Of a stretch of 64,000 nt of DNA, positions 63,630 through 64,000 are shown in pieces. The stretch comes from Mesorhizobium sp. B2-3-12. Its GTDB lineage: Bacteria > Pseudomonadota > Alphaproteobacteria > Rhizobiales > Rhizobiaceae. Position 1 is the stretch's first letter. Each line of letters starts with the position of its first letter. The stretch is from contig NZ_VFVR01000005.1 in the NCBI RefSeq assembly GCF_006442205.1, positions 124,001-188,000 on the forward strand, read 5' to 3'. The notes under the pieces were generated by a model. The model had not been told where the DNA came from and ran no database searches. It was given only the letters and a program-made list of their open reading frames with translations. The position numbers were made by a program, and so were the translations under genes.

Positions 63630-64000
63630 GCGATTTCGGTAATGTCGATCTATCGAAAGGGACGGGCCTCTGGCCCTTAACCCAGCCTTACGCGGCCAGC
63701 TTAAATTGGCGGGATTTGCGACGTGGATCAAGTCCGCGAACGGGTATGGTTTGCTCTTTTTCGATACGGTAGGGGACTGGCGTAACTAGACATGGCAGGT
63801 AGGACGGCGCGCCGGCGCTCTTTCGCCGGACGGTGTTGTATTGCCCTGACATACCCAACGCGGACTGGCTTTCATGGGCCGGCACCGGTTTCCCTTGGAT
63901 AGTGGGCGGTGTTCATTGCCGGCGGCGGCAACGGGCATCGTGGCGAAGACACGGTCGCTGGAAAAGGATGCAGGAGGCGCATCCCCAGCGAAGAACAGGT

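Larger units (their letters stand above)
63224..64000. other. Long non-coding stretch, probable dnaA upstream or origin-like region
   Basis: No convincing gene is seen in 777 bases. It holds four GANTC sites (63275, 63353, 63521, 63587), three near-DnaA boxes, a TTAA-N7-TTAG CtrA-like box and an AT-rich patch at 63365-63400. A 65-codon frame on the minus strand (63885-63688, ending PRRKSRQFKLAA) is open but unsupported. An ATG at 63968 opens a frame to the window edge (MQEAHPQRRTG), too short to identify. Confidence 0.6.

Noticed and set aside
63688..63885. 65-codon minus-strand frame in the right-end gap, ending in LAA
   Set aside because: The C-terminus recalls a tmRNA tag but no tRNA-like ends or tmRNA pseudoknots are visible, and no homologue is recognised. 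Kept only as an unsupported ORF.

Overview
The window is high-GC alphaproteobacterial chromosome, most likely from a Mesorhizobium-type member of the Hyphomicrobiales. The grounds are: gcrA with a cluster of GANTC (CcrM-type) sites in front of it, a class I lysyl-tRNA synthetase, a large PodJ-like polarity protein, a complete Tad/Cpa pilus locus preceded by CtrA-like boxes, an argD-argF-hslO cluster, and rpsT next to a region rich in DnaA boxes. No insertion sequence, prophage, CRISPR array, rRNA or tRNA gene was recognised. The genus is inferred from protein resemblance and gene order and was not tested.

Layout. 1-3.2 kb: 3' end of metZ, a BrnT/BrnA toxin-antitoxin pair, a GT21-type lipid glycosyltransferase and apaG. 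3.3-6.7 kb: argD-argF-hslO on the minus strand, with a terminator-like hairpin and two tiny overlapping ORFs in the argD leader. 7-11.8 kb: gcrA, corA, phoU, phoR and ppk2 (phosphate and polyphosphate). 11.9-15.6 kb: a quorum-sensing module, luxR-luxI with a crotonase translationally coupled to luxI, then a solute-binding protein and a TerB-like protein. 15.8-19 kb: lysK, a nuclease-fold protein and an S24 repressor. 19-26.7 kb: a beta-oxidation operon (two acyl-CoA dehydrogenases, thiolase, FadJ and a decayed thioesterase) and its probable MerR regulator, with near-identical operators at both promoters. 27-31.3 kb: a 1371-residue PodJ-like protein. 31.4-40.4 kb: TauE/SafE exporter, a TIGR02186-type protein, an Hsp70-like protein, LysR, and a three-subunit molybdoenzyme best read as the sulfite dehydrogenase SoeABC. 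40.4-43.6 kb: pdeM and an Lhr-like helicase. 43.7-46.4 kb: NlpC/P60 protein, MarR regulator and M17 aminopeptidase. 46.4-58.7 kb: the Tad pilus locus, including a 58-residue Flp pilin too short for a 60-residue ORF cutoff. 58.7-63.2 kb: a PhnD-like binding protein, deoB, mutM, an enoyl-CoA hydratase and rpsT. 63.2-64 kb: no convincing gene; DnaA boxes, GANTC sites and a CtrA-like box suggest a dnaA promoter or origin-like region.

How it fits together. Cell-cycle control is a recurring theme: GANTC clusters occur at gcrA and at the right end, and TTAA-N7-TTAA/G motifs occur before tadD, before the pilin, before the PodJ-like gene (one mismatch) and at the right end. The most unusual metabolic point is the luxI-coupled crotonase. 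It lacks both hydratase glutamates but has an isomerase-like aspartate, so it may change double bonds in the acyl chain of the signal molecule.
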